Origin: Bartonella phoceensis
GTDB lineage: Bacteria; Pseudomonadota; Alphaproteobacteria; Rhizobiales; Rhizobiaceae
Length of the DNA: 64,000 bases
Reading direction: 5' to 3'
Assembly (NCBI RefSeq): GCF_902825145.1
Contig: NZ_CADEAD010000001.1
Span: forward strand, 310,001-374,000
The notes under the pieces were generated by a model that worked only from the letters and a program-made list of their open reading frames with translations, was not told where the DNA came from and did no database searches. This document shows positions 17,633 to 27,383 of this stretch, one piece after another. Made by a program: the position numbers and the translations under genes. Each line of letters opens with the position of its first letter. Position 1 is the first letter of the stretch.

Positions 17633-18242
17633 AGTTTATTTGTCCTGATGGAATCTGTTCTACCGATGGCATCGTAAGCTTTTGCAATGCCGTTGCAGAG
17701 ATGATTGAGGTATCGTATAAGGTGAGAATAAGCCCAAATTCTTTTTGGCTAACTGTTGCAAGCCAATTGCCGATTTGCGGTTGTGTTGAGATGTTGATGC
17801 GTAACGAGCCATCACTTTCATAGGTAATGTTGTCGGTATAGAGTTCGAAAGGTATTTCTTTAGATGCAGTGTACGGTTTGAGTGATCTGTCAGCTGTATA
17901 AACGGTAAAAAGACGTGCTTCAGGGATGTGGCCTTTAAGTAAGTAATGGCAATGGGGGCGTAGTGGACGTCCGTGGGTATCTTTCCAAATTTGGAAAACA
18001 AGACCTTCTGTGCGTCCAATTGAAATATCACCTCGTTTAGCAGTGCGTGCGCGAGTGTAGGGATCAGTGTTGGACGTTCCCACTTGAGGGTAAGCACTCC
18101 ATTTGCCAATTGTAAAACGTCCAAAATTATTAAAGGAATTGAGTACATAATCAACACTCAATGTTCCGCATAAAATGGAAAAAGCAAAAATGAAAAAGGG
18201 CATTATAATTTTGACAAACATGATAAGATATCTCGAATTCAA
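17625..18242 (-). CDS. DUF1214 family exported protein
   Basis: This 205-residue protein has an N-terminal hydrophobic segment (residues 8-30). Its DUF1214-like region contains VGTSNTDPYTRARTAKRGDI, LRPHCHYLLKGHIPEARLFT and a C-terminal NWLATVSQKEFGLILTLYDT. Its start overlaps the stop of the penicillin-binding protein gene by four bases (ATGA-type), and its end overlaps the DUF1254 gene, so the three are probably translated from one mRNA. This order also occurs in other Rhizobiales. The role is unknown; an envelope function linked to peptidoglycan synthesis is an inference from context. Confidence 0.8.
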   Translation of the reverse strand: MNSRYLIMFVKIIMPFFIFAFSILCGTLSVDYVLNSFNNFGRFTIGKWSAYPQVGTSNTDPYTRARTAKRGDISIGRTEGLVFQIWKDTHGRPLRPHCHYLLKGHIPEARLFTVYTADRSLKPYTASKEIPFELYTDNITYESDGSLRINISTQPQIGNWLATVSQKEFGLILTLYDTSIISATALQKLTMPSVEQIPSGQINCD

Positions 18243-20389
18243 GGTTTTGAGGTTCCGATAGGTTCCCTTTTCAAAGAGAGTGCAGATGTTTTTTTTAGAT
18301 TGTTATTAATCAAACTTACAATATTCAATGTTTTAGGTGAGAGCCTGTAGGGTATTGGGGGTGCAAATTCAGAATCATTATGGGAAGGGAGTGTTGGTGG
18401 TTGATAAGGAAGGAGAGAGTCTTTAACACCATAGAGTTGTTTGAGCATGATGTTCTGATGTGCAACAAACATGATGTGATGCCATATCATGGCAGGAACA
18501 CCACCGCCAAAAGCGCGATTCATTGGTGAAAAATTATCATTACCCATCCATACAGCTCCCGTATAATTACCGGTAAAGCCAACAAACCACGCATCGCGAT
18601 AGGATTGTGATGTTCCAGTTTTTCCGGCAACAAGAGTCATGGGGAGGGCGGCGCGTTTACCGGATCCTCGTGTTGTAACACCAACCATCATTTGGTTCAT
18701 ATAAGCTGCTGATTGGCTACTGAGGACTCGATGAAGTTTATTTCCGTTATGCTCAAAGTCCCATATCACATGCCCATCTATTGTCCTAATTTGCGTGAAA
18801 ACATGGCGATTTCCAGCCATTCCTCCATTAGCAAAGACATTAAAACCGGTTGCTTGATCCATGGGTGTCATATTGGATGTACCCAGAATCATAGTTTTAT
18901 GTGATAAAATATGTGCATCAATCCCCATATTTTTGATAAGATCTATGATAGGTTTTGTATCACGGTTAAGATATTGGTAGGTCAGATAGACAGGAACTGT
19001 GTTGATGGAAAAAGCTAGAGCCGTTGCTAAATCAATTTTACCAAGATAACGACCAGAGTTATTTTTTGGTGACCAGCCTCCCCAATTGATGGGAGCATCT
19101 AAGACGATTGTTGAAGGGGATAACCCATGTTCCATTGCGAGTGCATAAACATAAGGTTTGAACGAAGAACCAGGTTGTCTCCCACCTTGTGTTGCTCTGT
19201 TAAATTGGCTTTTTTTATAATCTACACCTCCAACAATTGCACAGACAGCGCCGTTATTGTCGAGTATAACGGCAGCAGCTTGTGTGACGTGATATTGTTG
19301 ACCATATTGCTGTAAATGATACGCTATTGATTCCTCTGCTGCTTTTTGAATATTCGGATCGAGAGTAGTTTGAATAATTAAATTATGGCTTGGAAGTTGG
19401 TCAGCCATTTTTTTTACTTCGTCAAATGCCCAATCAAGAAAATAATCAGGTTGCGTAGTTTTTATTTTTGGCAGTGCTCTGGCAGGATGACGATGAGCGT
19501 TGATAATTTGGCTCTCAGTCATAAAACCACTATTAACAAGATTAGCAAGGACCACATTGGCACGTGTTTGTGCGGAATAGAGGTGACTATGAGGAGCATA
19601 TTTGCTTGGGGCTTTGAAAAGTCCTGCTAACATAGCAGATTCGCTGAGGGATATATAACGTATGTTTTTTCCAAAATAAAATTTTGCAGCTGCTGCAATA
19701 CCAAAATTATTTCCTCCCATATATGCACGGTCAAGATAAAGTTGTAAAATCTGTTTTTTGCTGAAATTTGCTTCTAGCCAAAGAGCAAGATAGGCTTCTT
19801 TAATTTTGCGTGTTATAGTTCTCTCATTTGTTAAAAACAAGTTTTTTGCTAGTTGCTGGGTAAGAGTTGAACCACCTTGAACAATGCCCTTAGCTTGCAT
19901 ATTTTGCGAGATTGCTCGTGTAAGCCCTTGTAAATCAATCCCCCAGTGATTGAAAAAATGTCGATCTTCTGTTGCAAGAACCGCTTTAATAACATAATCG
20001 GGCATTTCTTCAACAGGAACAAACACTGTTGGTAATGCACCGCGGTGACCGATGGGATTTCCATAGCGATCTAGAAAAAGAATAGAAAATTTTTTAGGTA
20101 AAGACCAATTTTCTTTTGTTAATTGGAAAACAGAAATACCAACGATGGTGAAAAGAGCAAAGCCAATCAATCCTAATGTCAGCGTTTCATCGAGAATTTC
20201 TACTATAAAACGTTTCCATCCTCGGATACGAAAAGATTGTGAGATGATTTTTGCTCTATTCCAGAAGAAACTGTGGGCAGATCGTATGCGATAAAGCACT
20301 GTATCGAATAGTGCATCTAATTCAATAAGTGTAGGGCTGAGAAAGAGTTTATGATGTTGTCCTTTCTTTTTTTTAAAAAAATTAAACAT
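18239..20389 (-). CDS. class A penicillin-binding protein (PBP1-type, transglycosylase/transpeptidase)
   Basis: This protein of 716 residues polymerises and cross-links peptidoglycan at the inner membrane. After a cytosolic region of about 70 residues comes a membrane segment (FIALFTIVGISVF region, near residues 75-92). The GT51 glycosyltransferase domain follows, with ATEDRHFFNHWGIDLQGLTR and GGSTLTQQLAKNLFL. The transpeptidase domain has the nucleophile S408 in RQPGSSFKPY, the SIN triad in FSINTVPVYL, and KTGTSQSYRDAWFVGFTG. The ATG at 20389 begins MFNFFKKKKGQ. Two genes for DUF1214 and DUF1254 proteins overlap its end. Confidence 0.94.
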   Translation of the reverse strand: MFNFFKKKKGQHHKLFLSPTLIELDALFDTVLYRIRSAHSFFWNRAKIISQSFRIRGWKRFIVEILDETLTLGLIGFALFTIVGISVFQLTKENWSLPKKFSILFLDRYGNPIGHRGALPTVFVPVEEMPDYVIKAVLATEDRHFFNHWGIDLQGLTRAISQNMQAKGIVQGGSTLTQQLAKNLFLTNERTITRKIKEAYLALWLEANFSKKQILQLYLDRAYMGGNNFGIAAAAKFYFGKNIRYISLSESAMLAGLFKAPSKYAPHSHLYSAQTRANVVLANLVNSGFMTESQIINAHRHPARALPKIKTTQPDYFLDWAFDEVKKMADQLPSHNLIIQTTLDPNIQKAAEESIAYHLQQYGQQYHVTQAAAVILDNNGAVCAIVGGVDYKKSQFNRATQGGRQPGSSFKPYVYALAMEHGLSPSTIVLDAPINWGGWSPKNNSGRYLGKIDLATALAFSINTVPVYLTYQYLNRDTKPIIDLIKNMGIDAHILSHKTMILGTSNMTPMDQATGFNVFANGGMAGNRHVFTQIRTIDGHVIWDFEHNGNKLHRVLSSQSAAYMNQMMVGVTTRGSGKRAALPMTLVAGKTGTSQSYRDAWFVGFTGNYTGAVWMGNDNFSPMNRAFGGGVPAMIWHHIMFVAHQNIMLKQLYGVKDSLLPYQPPTLPSHNDSEFAPPIPYRLSPKTLNIVSLINNNLKKTSALSLKREPIGTSKP

Positions 20390-20717
20390 TTAAAGAGAGC
20401 CCATTGCAAAGTAACGCAACCAAACAAATCTATAGTAATTATATGGAGCGAAAGTAATTTTTTGCTATAGTGCTAACAGAGAAAGCGTTTATTGTTTATA
20501 TAGTGATATTTTATTTATCATAAATTATTTATACAGTTTTTATATTTATTTAGAATCATCTTTTTTCATTATTTTATAATTTTTAAAAAGATTTTAGTTT
20601 GAAATTTTTAGCGCCATTATCTTGTTACACAGAGGGTAAATTATTATTCTGATGTAGTTTTTGAATAAAGAAACATTGTTCATCCTCTATTCATCTAAAA
20701 TGAATTATGAAATATCT

Positions 20718-20954
20718 ATGATGAAAAAATTTTTCTTATTCATAATAATAGTAGTTTTTTTAGGGGCGGATTCTGTTCTAGCTGCTGGTTGTGCTGAAGT
20801 AGGTAGAAAAGTTGCTGCCCAAGAGAATGGAGTTTTGGTTCGTTCAAAACCGGTTGTTCAGGATGGAAAGGATATGTGTATGATTGTGGTTGTTGTACCG
20901 GCCCGTGAGGGTGAAAAGCTGCGCCGTGTTGAAATTTTTGTTCCCGCCGATTAG
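20718..20954 (+). CDS. small exported protein, possible FeuN-like regulator of the adjacent sensor
   Basis: From ATG 20718 (or 20721) this gene encodes about 78 residues with a clear signal peptide (MMKKFFLFIIIVVFLGADSV, cleavage near LAAG). A small mature domain of about 55 residues follows, with two cysteines (GCAEVGRK and DMCMIVVVVPAR). It ends 18 bases before the response-regulator start. In Sinorhizobium the small periplasmic protein FeuN is encoded just upstream of feuPQ and restrains FeuQ. Position, size and export fit that role here, but I identify it by context rather than by recognised sequence motifs. Confidence 0.7.
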   Translation: MMKKFFLFIIIVVFLGADSVLAAGCAEVGRKVAAQENGVLVRSKPVVQDGKDMCMIVVVVPAREGEKLRRVEIFVPAD

Positions 20955-20972
20955 CGTTTGTCAGATGTTGTG

Positions 20973-21641
20973 ATGCGTATTTTAATTGTCGAAGATGATC
21001 GAAATCTCAACCATCAATTAGCAGAAGCTGTGAAAAGTGCGGGTTACATTTCAGATAGTGCTTTCGATGGTGAAGAGGCTTATTTTTTAGGGAGCACAGA
21101 GTCTTATGATGCTGTGATACTTGATATTGGTTTACCACATATAGACGGAATTCGTGTTGTGGAAAAATGGCGTGCAGAAGGGTACAGCATGCCTGTTTTG
21201 ATGCTAACAGCGCGGGATCGTTGGTCTGATAAAGTGCGGGGGATTGATGCAGGTGCGGACGATTATGTTGTTAAGCCATTCCATTTGGAAGAAGTAATGG
21301 CGCGGTTGCGGGCGTTAATTCGTCGAGCTACTGGTCATGCGACAAGCACGTTATGCTGTGGTAGTGTTATGTTAGATACTAAAACTTCTCGTGTTTTTGT
21401 TGATGGCCAGTTGATTAAATTAACATCCTATGAATTCAGGCTTCTTTCATATCTCATGCATCATTGTGATAGAGTGGTTTCAAGGACAGAGCTTATCGAA
21501 CACCTTTATGATCAGGATTTTGATAAGGATTCAAATACGATTGAGGTTTTTGTAGGTCGCTTACGCAGAAAGCTTGGAGTGGATTTAATTGAAACTATCC
21601 GAGGGATGGGCTATCGCGTGAGAACACCAGGTGATCAATGA
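20973..21641 (+). CDS. feuP: OmpR-family response regulator, FeuP-like
   Basis: This regulator of 222 residues has a receiver domain with the acidic pair EDD at residues 7-9, phospho-acceptor D51 in VILDIGLP, and the lysine in DYVVKPFHLEE. A winged-helix DNA-binding domain ends in DSNTIEVFVGRLRRKLGVD. The wording RWSDKVRGIDAGADDYV and SRTELIEHLYDQDFDKDSNT is characteristic of rhizobial FeuP. The upstream TTG 20958 is possible, but ATG 20973 (MRILIVEDD) is the family start. It overlaps the kinase gene by four bases. In rhizobia FeuPQ controls cyclic glucan export; the targets here are not visible. Confidence 0.88.
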   Translation: MRILIVEDDRNLNHQLAEAVKSAGYISDSAFDGEEAYFLGSTESYDAVILDIGLPHIDGIRVVEKWRAEGYSMPVLMLTARDRWSDKVRGIDAGADDYVVKPFHLEEVMARLRALIRRATGHATSTLCCGSVMLDTKTSRVFVDGQLIKLTSYEFRLLSYLMHHCDRVVSRTELIEHLYDQDFDKDSNTIEVFVGRLRRKLGVDLIETIRGMGYRVRTPGDQ

Positions 21642-23053
21642 ATGTTTTAAAAAAGAATAACCGGCTTAAAAGGCTATTTTTTTTCGTTAGTAGATCTCTT
21701 AGTTTACGCGTTATGATCTTATCAACATTATGGGTTGTTATTTCGCTTTCATCGATTTCTACAGTCAGTATTTTATTTTACAGACGCTCAAGTGAACAAA
21801 ATTTAGAGCGTATTCTTTTTGCTCAGCTTTATAGTCTCATCGCCACGGTAACGGTGTCACCAGAGGGGAATTTAAGAGGGAGTGTTGGAATTGATGATAT
21901 TCATTATTCAGATCCTACAATGGGGTGGTATTGGGAAGTTGTTGCAATATCAGATAATCTAAAAGGAAGATTAACTTCTCCGTCATTGGGAACAGGGGAA
22001 ATATTTTCACCAAGTGAGGCCGATATACCTTTTGACAACAAATTCTTTCGTTCGTATCGAATCAAGGGAGGTGATGGACAAAATCTACAGGTCATTGAGA
22101 GCGATGTTGTTCTTGATAATCAAAATCGTGTTGCACGTTTTCGCCTCATTGGGAATATCGATGAAGCACATGCGCAAGTACAGGAATTTCAGAGGATTTT
22201 ACAAATTTTTCTTTGGAGTTTTGGTATAGGGAGTGTTCTTATTAACATTGCCCTTATTTTCTTTAGTTTTCAGCCGTTAAAGCTTATTCGACGTGCATTG
22301 AATGATATCCGCAAAGGCAGGGTTCACTATGTCAATACAGATTTAGTAAGCGAAGTCATGCCGCTAGCGCAAGAAATGAATGCTCTCATCAACAGCAATC
22401 AACGTATTATTGAACGGTTTCGCACACAGGTTGGTAATCTTGCACATTCATTGAAGACTCCCCTATCAGTGATTATAAATGAGGTTGATAAGATGGATGG
22501 AGAACAGGTTCTTTTACTGAGAGAGCAAACGCAAATAATGCAAGCCCAAATTAATCATTATCTTCAGCGTGCACGGATTGCCGCACAATGCGATAGTATC
22601 ATTTATCATACATCCGTTCGCAGAGTAGTTGATCGTTTAATACGAGTTATGGAAAAGCTTAATCCTGAAAAAGCTTTTCAACTTGTTATGGAGGACAATG
22701 ATATAATTTTTTCTGGTGAAAGGGAAGATTTAGAGGAAATTTTAGGGAATTTGATTGAAAATGCTGCTCAGTGGTCTCGCACAAAAGTTCTGATTTCTTG
22801 TCGTGTAGAAGAAAATATCGAAAAAGCAGAATCTTTTAATATTTTCATAGAAGATGATGGCTCTGGTTTAACAGAAGACAAAATTGATGAAGCTTTAAAA
22901 AGGGGACGTCGATTTGATGAAAGTAAGCCAGGGACGGGATTAGGGTTATCGATTGTTTCAGATCTAGTTAATGAATATGGTGGAAATCTTTTTTTGTCAC
23001 GTTCTGCTTTGGGTGGGTTATGTGTAAAAGTTGTATTACCAAAGCGGGGATAA
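21638..23053 (+). CDS. feuQ: sensor histidine kinase, FeuQ-like
   Basis: This inner-membrane kinase of 471 residues partners the preceding regulator. It has two membrane segments (about residues 25-50 and 187-210) that flank a periplasmic sensor region of about 135 residues containing MGWYWEVVAISD. HAMP-like and dimerisation segments carry the phospho-acceptor H270 in NLAHSLKTPLS. The ATPase domain has NLIENAAQWS, DDGSGL and GTGLGLSIVSDL. The small exported protein encoded upstream may contact its periplasmic loop. The start overlaps the feuP stop (ATGA), which implies translational coupling. Confidence 0.88.
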   Translation: MNVLKKNNRLKRLFFFVSRSLSLRVMILSTLWVVISLSSISTVSILFYRRSSEQNLERILFAQLYSLIATVTVSPEGNLRGSVGIDDIHYSDPTMGWYWEVVAISDNLKGRLTSPSLGTGEIFSPSEADIPFDNKFFRSYRIKGGDGQNLQVIESDVVLDNQNRVARFRLIGNIDEAHAQVQEFQRILQIFLWSFGIGSVLINIALIFFSFQPLKLIRRALNDIRKGRVHYVNTDLVSEVMPLAQEMNALINSNQRIIERFRTQVGNLAHSLKTPLSVIINEVDKMDGEQVLLLREQTQIMQAQINHYLQRARIAAQCDSIIYHTSVRRVVDRLIRVMEKLNPEKAFQLVMEDNDIIFSGEREDLEEILGNLIENAAQWSRTKVLISCRVEENIEKAESFNIFIEDDGSGLTEDKIDEALKRGRRFDESKPGTGLGLSIVSDLVNEYGGNLFLSRSALGGLCVKVVLPKRG

Positions 23054-23355
23054 ACATATTTACTTTTTAATCAGAAAATATATGTTGAAATTTGTAAGCA
23101 TGCAGTAGTCTTTTTACAAAGATTAAAGAGAGCAGAGTATTATTTTAGAATTTTAAGTGATAATATCTGTTCATGATGAAAATAGAAAAATAAAATTTTG
23201 TTGTCCTTGATGCATATGAGAAAAATAAATGATAAATTTTATGATACTATCCATAAGAAAATGGAAATCTCTCGTTTTACATCAGTGTTTTCATGCATAA
23301 GGGAAGAGTATAAATTGTCTACATTTTTTGATTTTCGGATTGGTATCAAAGTGAT

Positions 23356-24090
23356 ATGCTGTTACTAGTTTTGGCCGCATTTTTTCTCATTTTTCTAGCA
23401 TGTATTCTTTTTCTTTCGCTCCATAATTATGGAACAAAAGAAAAGCGGAGAGCTGGTACCATTAAGAGTTATAGAAATTATGTGTATTCGATTGGTTTTG
23501 ATAAGACTTATACCCATTATAAAAATAATCATATTCTTAAAGCTTTAAGTATTTTGTTTGTTCTTCTTGTGACGTGGAGCATTTACGGTATTATAGGTAA
23601 TCCAGAAGCTAAAAGTTATTATTTTAGCACCTTAATGGACAAAGATCCAAAAACGCTTAGTAAGCAGGAACAGCTTGTTCGTCTACAAGCCCTTTTTTTT
23701 CGCACACCCTATGATGGCAAGTTAGCAGATGTGTTAGCACTAGGGTACCTCGAGGGAGGTCAATTTCAGGATGCAGTAAACACTTATTTAGATGCACTGC
23801 GCTTGAATGGAGAAACGGCTCCAAGACTTGTGGGATATGGGTTGGCGTTGGTTGGTTATGGGGGTGGAATAATGACGCAAGAAGCACAAAATGTGTTTCA
23901 TAAAGCAGCGGATTTAGCACCAAAAGATTTTTATCCTCGTTTATTAATCGCTGAAGCGCTTTATCAGGCGGGGAAGTCTGTGCAGGCAGTACAGTTTTTA
24001 CAAGATTTTCTTAATGCAATGCCTGAAAATTTTACAGGACGATCACGTGTTGAAGCCATGATCATGCGGTTACGTGATGTATCTGATTAA
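23356..24090 (+). CDS. ccmI: cytochrome c biogenesis protein CcmI (CycH), short form
   Basis: CcmI delivers apocytochrome c to the haem ligation complex CcmF-CcmH. The 244-residue product has two membrane segments (residues 1-24 and about 62-82) joined by a loop, followed by TPR-like helices such as ADVLALGYLEGGQFQDAVNTYLDALRL (residues about 125-215). It is shorter than typical rhizobial CcmI, mainly because the C-terminal periplasmic domain is reduced. The ATG at 23356 starts directly with the first membrane helix. It heads the ccmI-ccmE-ccmF-ccmH set, with a 186-base gap before ccmE. Confidence 0.85.
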   Translation: MLLLVLAAFFLIFLACILFLSLHNYGTKEKRRAGTIKSYRNYVYSIGFDKTYTHYKNNHILKALSILFVLLVTWSIYGIIGNPEAKSYYFSTLMDKDPKTLSKQEQLVRLQALFFRTPYDGKLADVLALGYLEGGQFQDAVNTYLDALRLNGETAPRLVGYGLALVGYGGGIMTQEAQNVFHKAADLAPKDFYPRLLIAEALYQAGKSVQAVQFLQDFLNAMPENFTGRSRVEAMIMRLRDVSD

Positions 24091-24276
24091 AATACTGAGA
24101 AAAGTAATTTTAGCCAGTTTAGGTTATTAAGCAGGAGAGGGTATTTAAGAGTGTTGAGATTGGATAAAAAGTCGCGTCCATATGCAAGATATGTCAAGCT
24201 TCTTTGCGAGATAAGGCATGTGAATAGTAAATGTTTTTATATACTGCATTTATAAAAGAATTTTCGCAGACAATCT

Positions 24277-24756
24277 ATGAAGAGCTACTCATTCCATAAC
24301 TCTTCTTCATTGAGGAGTGTTTTAAAGCAGCGAAAAAAAAAGCGATTGCTGCTAGTCTTATTATATTGTTTGATTATAGCAATTGCAGCGAGTCTTATTA
24401 TGTATGCAATGCATAATACAGTAAGTTTTTTTCGAATGCCATCTGAAATTACAAGAGAAGATATTATAACGGGACGTCCTTTACGTTTAGGCGGTTTTGT
24501 TGAAAAGGGAACGGTTGAGTATGTTGGAGAGAAGGGCGTTGTTTTTTTTGTAACAGACAACATAAAACGTGAAAAAGTAACTTTCAATGGTATCTTACCT
24601 GATCTTTTTCGTGAAGGTCAGGGGATTATCGTGGAAGGATATTTCGATAAACAGTATTTTTTTATAGGGACGCGTATTTTAGCAAAACATGATGAGACTT
24701 ATATGTCTAAAGAAACAGCTGATCGTTTAAACAAACATCACAATGTGGAGAAATAA
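24277..24756 (+). CDS. ccmE: haem chaperone CcmE
   Basis: CcmE binds haem covalently in the periplasm and hands it to CcmF. The protein has 159 residues: a basic cytosolic start, one membrane helix (about residues 23-45), and an OB-fold domain with [15 protein letters not shown] and [21 protein letters not shown]. The haem-attachment histidine is H138 in [10 protein letters not shown], with the conserved tyrosine Y142. The gene overlaps ccmF by 14 bases, consistent with coupled translation. Confidence 0.95.
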   Translation: MKSYSFHNSSSLRSVLKQRKKKRLLLVLLYCLIIAIAASLIMYAMHNTVSFFRMPSEITREDIITGRPLRLGGFVEKGTVEYVGEKGVVFFVTDNIKREKVTFNGILPDLFREGQGIIVEGYFDKQYFFIGTRILAKHDETYMSKETADRLNKHHNVEK

Positions 24757-26743
24757 TTCGGTTGTGCTTGTCGAACTAGGTCATATTTTTTTATCTGCAG
24801 CCTTTGCAGTAAGTTTACTAGCAGCTTTTTTACCTGCTTTGGGGTTTTTGTGGAGGGAGCGTTCGGTAATGCAAACAGCTATTCCCCTAACATATATTAC
24901 CTTTACATTATTGTTCTTATCTTTTTTGATTATTGTCTACGCCTATGTCGTATCTGACTTTTCTGTTTTGAATGTTGTTGAGAACTCTCATTCGGAAAAA
25001 CCGATGTTGTATAAAATCACTGGTGTTTGGGGAAATCACGAAGGATCCATGTTATTATGGGTTTTGAGTCTCGCTTTCTTTAGCACATTGATGGCATTGT
25101 TTAGCCAACATGTGCCAGAACAGTTTAAGGTACTCATTTTAATATGCCAAAGTTGGATCACAAGCGCTTTTCTTTTATTCATTCTTTTTATGTCTAACCC
25201 CTTTTTACGTGTTAATCCACCAGCATTACAGGGAAAAGATCTCAATCCTCTTTTACAGGATATTGCTTTAGCAATTCATCCACCACTTCTTTATTTAGGT
25301 TATGTTGGTTTTTCCCTTTGTTTTTCTTTTGCAATAGCAGCATTAATTATAGGACATGTTGATGGGCTTTGGGCGCGGTGGGTTCGTCCTTGGCTTTTAC
25401 TTTCTTGGTGTTTTTTGACATTAGGTATTATGGTTGGGTCTTATTGGGCTTATTATGAGCTAGGATGGGGTGGTTATTGGTTTTGGGATCCAGTTGAAAA
25501 TGTTTCGTTTATGCCCTGGCTTTCAGGAACGGCTTTTTTGCATTCTGCTCTTGTGCTTGAAAAGAGAGAGACATTAAAAAGTTGGACTTTATTTTTAGCC
25601 CTTCTTACTTTTTCCCTTTCTCTTATGGGAACTTTTCTTGTTCGTTCTGGTTTTTTAATATCTGTTCATAGTTTTGCTGTTGATCCAACACGGGGGCAGG
25701 CAATTCTTGCACTTTTATTCTTCTTTACAGGGGGGGCTTTTTTTCTTTTTGCTTTGCGCGTACCTCTTTTGAAAACAGGAAGATTATTTCAGCCAATTTC
25801 ACGTGAAGGTTTTATTGTTTTAAGTAATTTATTACTCATAACGATAACGGCAACGGTATTAATTGGTACGCTCTACCCTTATTTTATTGAGGCATTTACC
25901 GGACAAAAAATTTCTGTAGGTGCCACCTTTTTTAACATTACCTGTGGACCTTTAATGATGTTATTATTGTTATTGACTCCATTTGGGTCAATGATGGCAT
26001 GGAAACGCGGTGATTTTCTCGCAATTTTTGAACGGCTATGGTTTGTTTTTGCATTAGTTTGTGCGATCTGTTTTATAACATTTTATGCTACATCTTTGCG
26101 TGATATTTTTGCTGTTTTAGGAATTGGACTTTCAGCTTTTGTTTTTTTAAGCAGTGTAGCTGTTCTTTGGGAGAAGAGTGGACATCGCAAGACAGCTTTT
26201 AAGGTGCGGGTTAAGAGGTTTATTGGATTACCATGGTCTGTTTTTGGTGCTGTAATGGCGCATATGGGGTTAGGCGTTACATTATTTGGTATTACTTGTG
26301 TTGCAACTTTTACACAAGAGCGTATTCTAACCATGCATATAGGGGATATGGTAACGATAGCAGGTAAAACGCTTTATTTTGATGAAGTGCACGATAAGTC
26401 TGGTCAGAATTATTCTGCAATGGAGTTCCATTTTACAATACATGAAAATAAAAGTGCTATGCGCAAAGTAACAGCGTCAAAGCGGTTCTATTCAAGCCAA
26501 AATACCTCAACAACGGAAGTTGGTATTCAAAATCATGGCTTATCACAGTTATATATTGTGCCAGGACGTATAGATGATCGGGGACTTGTTGTGCATATAT
26601 GGTGGAGACCTTACGTAATGTGTGTTTGGTTGGGAGTGTTCATGATGGCTATAGGAGGAGGCCTTTCTCTTCTAGGTTATTGGTTCCGCATCGGGGGACG
26701 CAAAAGGAAGTTTCTTGCTTTAACTTTTTTGAAAAGGCATTGA
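24743..26743 (+). CDS. ccmF: cytochrome c haem lyase subunit CcmF
   Basis: This polytopic membrane protein of 666 residues attaches haem to apocytochrome c together with CcmH and CcmI. The tryptophan-rich haem-handling signature is visible as [19 protein letters not shown] near residue 250. Conserved histidines occur in [23 protein letters not shown] and [13 protein letters not shown]. About 14-15 hydrophobic segments span the protein, and a periplasmic domain lies near residues 520-620. The length is normal for the family. It overlaps ccmE, and ccmH starts two bases after its stop. Confidence 0.95.
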   Translation: MWRNNSVVLVELGHIFLSAAFAVSLLAAFLPALGFLWRERSVMQTAIPLTYITFTLLFLSFLIIVYAYVVSDFSVLNVVENSHSEKPMLYKITGVWGNHEGSMLLWVLSLAFFSTLMALFSQHVPEQFKVLILICQSWITSAFLLFILFMSNPFLRVNPPALQGKDLNPLLQDIALAIHPPLLYLGYVGFSLCFSFAIAALIIGHVDGLWARWVRPWLLLSWCFLTLGIMVGSYWAYYELGWGGYWFWDPVENVSFMPWLSGTAFLHSALVLEKRETLKSWTLFLALLTFSLSLMGTFLVRSGFLISVHSFAVDPTRGQAILALLFFFTGGAFFLFALRVPLLKTGRLFQPISREGFIVLSNLLLITITATVLIGTLYPYFIEAFTGQKISVGATFFNITCGPLMMLLLLLTPFGSMMAWKRGDFLAIFERLWFVFALVCAICFITFYATSLRDIFAVLGIGLSAFVFLSSVAVLWEKSGHRKTAFKVRVKRFIGLPWSVFGAVMAHMGLGVTLFGITCVATFTQERILTMHIGDMVTIAGKTLYFDEVHDKSGQNYSAMEFHFTIHENKSAMRKVTASKRFYSSQNTSTTEVGIQNHGLSQLYIVPGRIDDRGLVVHIWWRPYVMCVWLGVFMMAIGGGLSLLGYWFRIGGRKRKFLALTFLKRH

Positions 26744-26744
26744 G

Positions 26745-27170
26745 ATGAAAAATATATTGCTTTGGACTTTATTTTTTTTAATCATAATTTTTCCTTTGCA
26801 GTTAGTCATAGCAGTGGAGCCGGATGAAATTTTAAAGGATACAGTTCTTGAATCACGCGCACGAGATATTTCATCACGTTTGCGTTGTCCCGTTTGCCAA
26901 CATCAATCAATTGATGATTCAGATACTCCCCTAGCACGTGATTTACGGCTTTTAATTCGAGAACGATTAAAAATGGGCTATACTGATCAACAAGTTATTA
27001 ATTTTCTTGTTGAGCGATATGGTGAATTTATTCTCCTAAAGCCGACATTTAATAGAACAACTTGGTTTTTATGGCTGTCACCTTTGATCATTCTTATCAT
27101 TGGTGTAAGCACCATATTTTTTCAGATAAGGCGACGAAAATTCAAAAATAATGATTTTGAATGTAGATGA
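26745..27170 (+). CDS. ccmH: cytochrome c biogenesis thiol protein CcmH
   Basis: This protein of 141 residues has a signal/anchor segment (residues 5-23), the redox motif C48-P-V-C51 in RLRCPVCQHQSIDDSD, and a C-terminal membrane helix (about residues 105-125). It keeps the haem-binding cysteines of apocytochrome c reduced. The tail after the second helix is short and basic, as in the alphaproteobacterial form without TPR repeats, where CcmI supplies those. The start ATG lies immediately after the ccmF stop. Confidence 0.94.
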   Translation: MKNILLWTLFFLIIIFPLQLVIAVEPDEILKDTVLESRARDISSRLRCPVCQHQSIDDSDTPLARDLRLLIRERLKMGYTDQQVINFLVERYGEFILLKPTFNRTTWFLWLSPLIILIIGVSTIFFQIRRRKFKNNDFECR

Positions 27171-27383
27171 AGAAAAACAGTCAAAAATACTATTATACTA
27201 CAAGGAGATGCTATGTGAAGAAAAATTGAGTTTTTAATTTGTCATTCAACTTTGTTAATAATGATATGTTGTTATGTACTTAAACCTTACGAAACTTTAA
27301 CAATTTAGACAGAAAACAGTAAGGTCTACTGTTTTATAAGTGATCGCATTCTGAAAAATATTGTTTATAGGAGCATATGCCAA

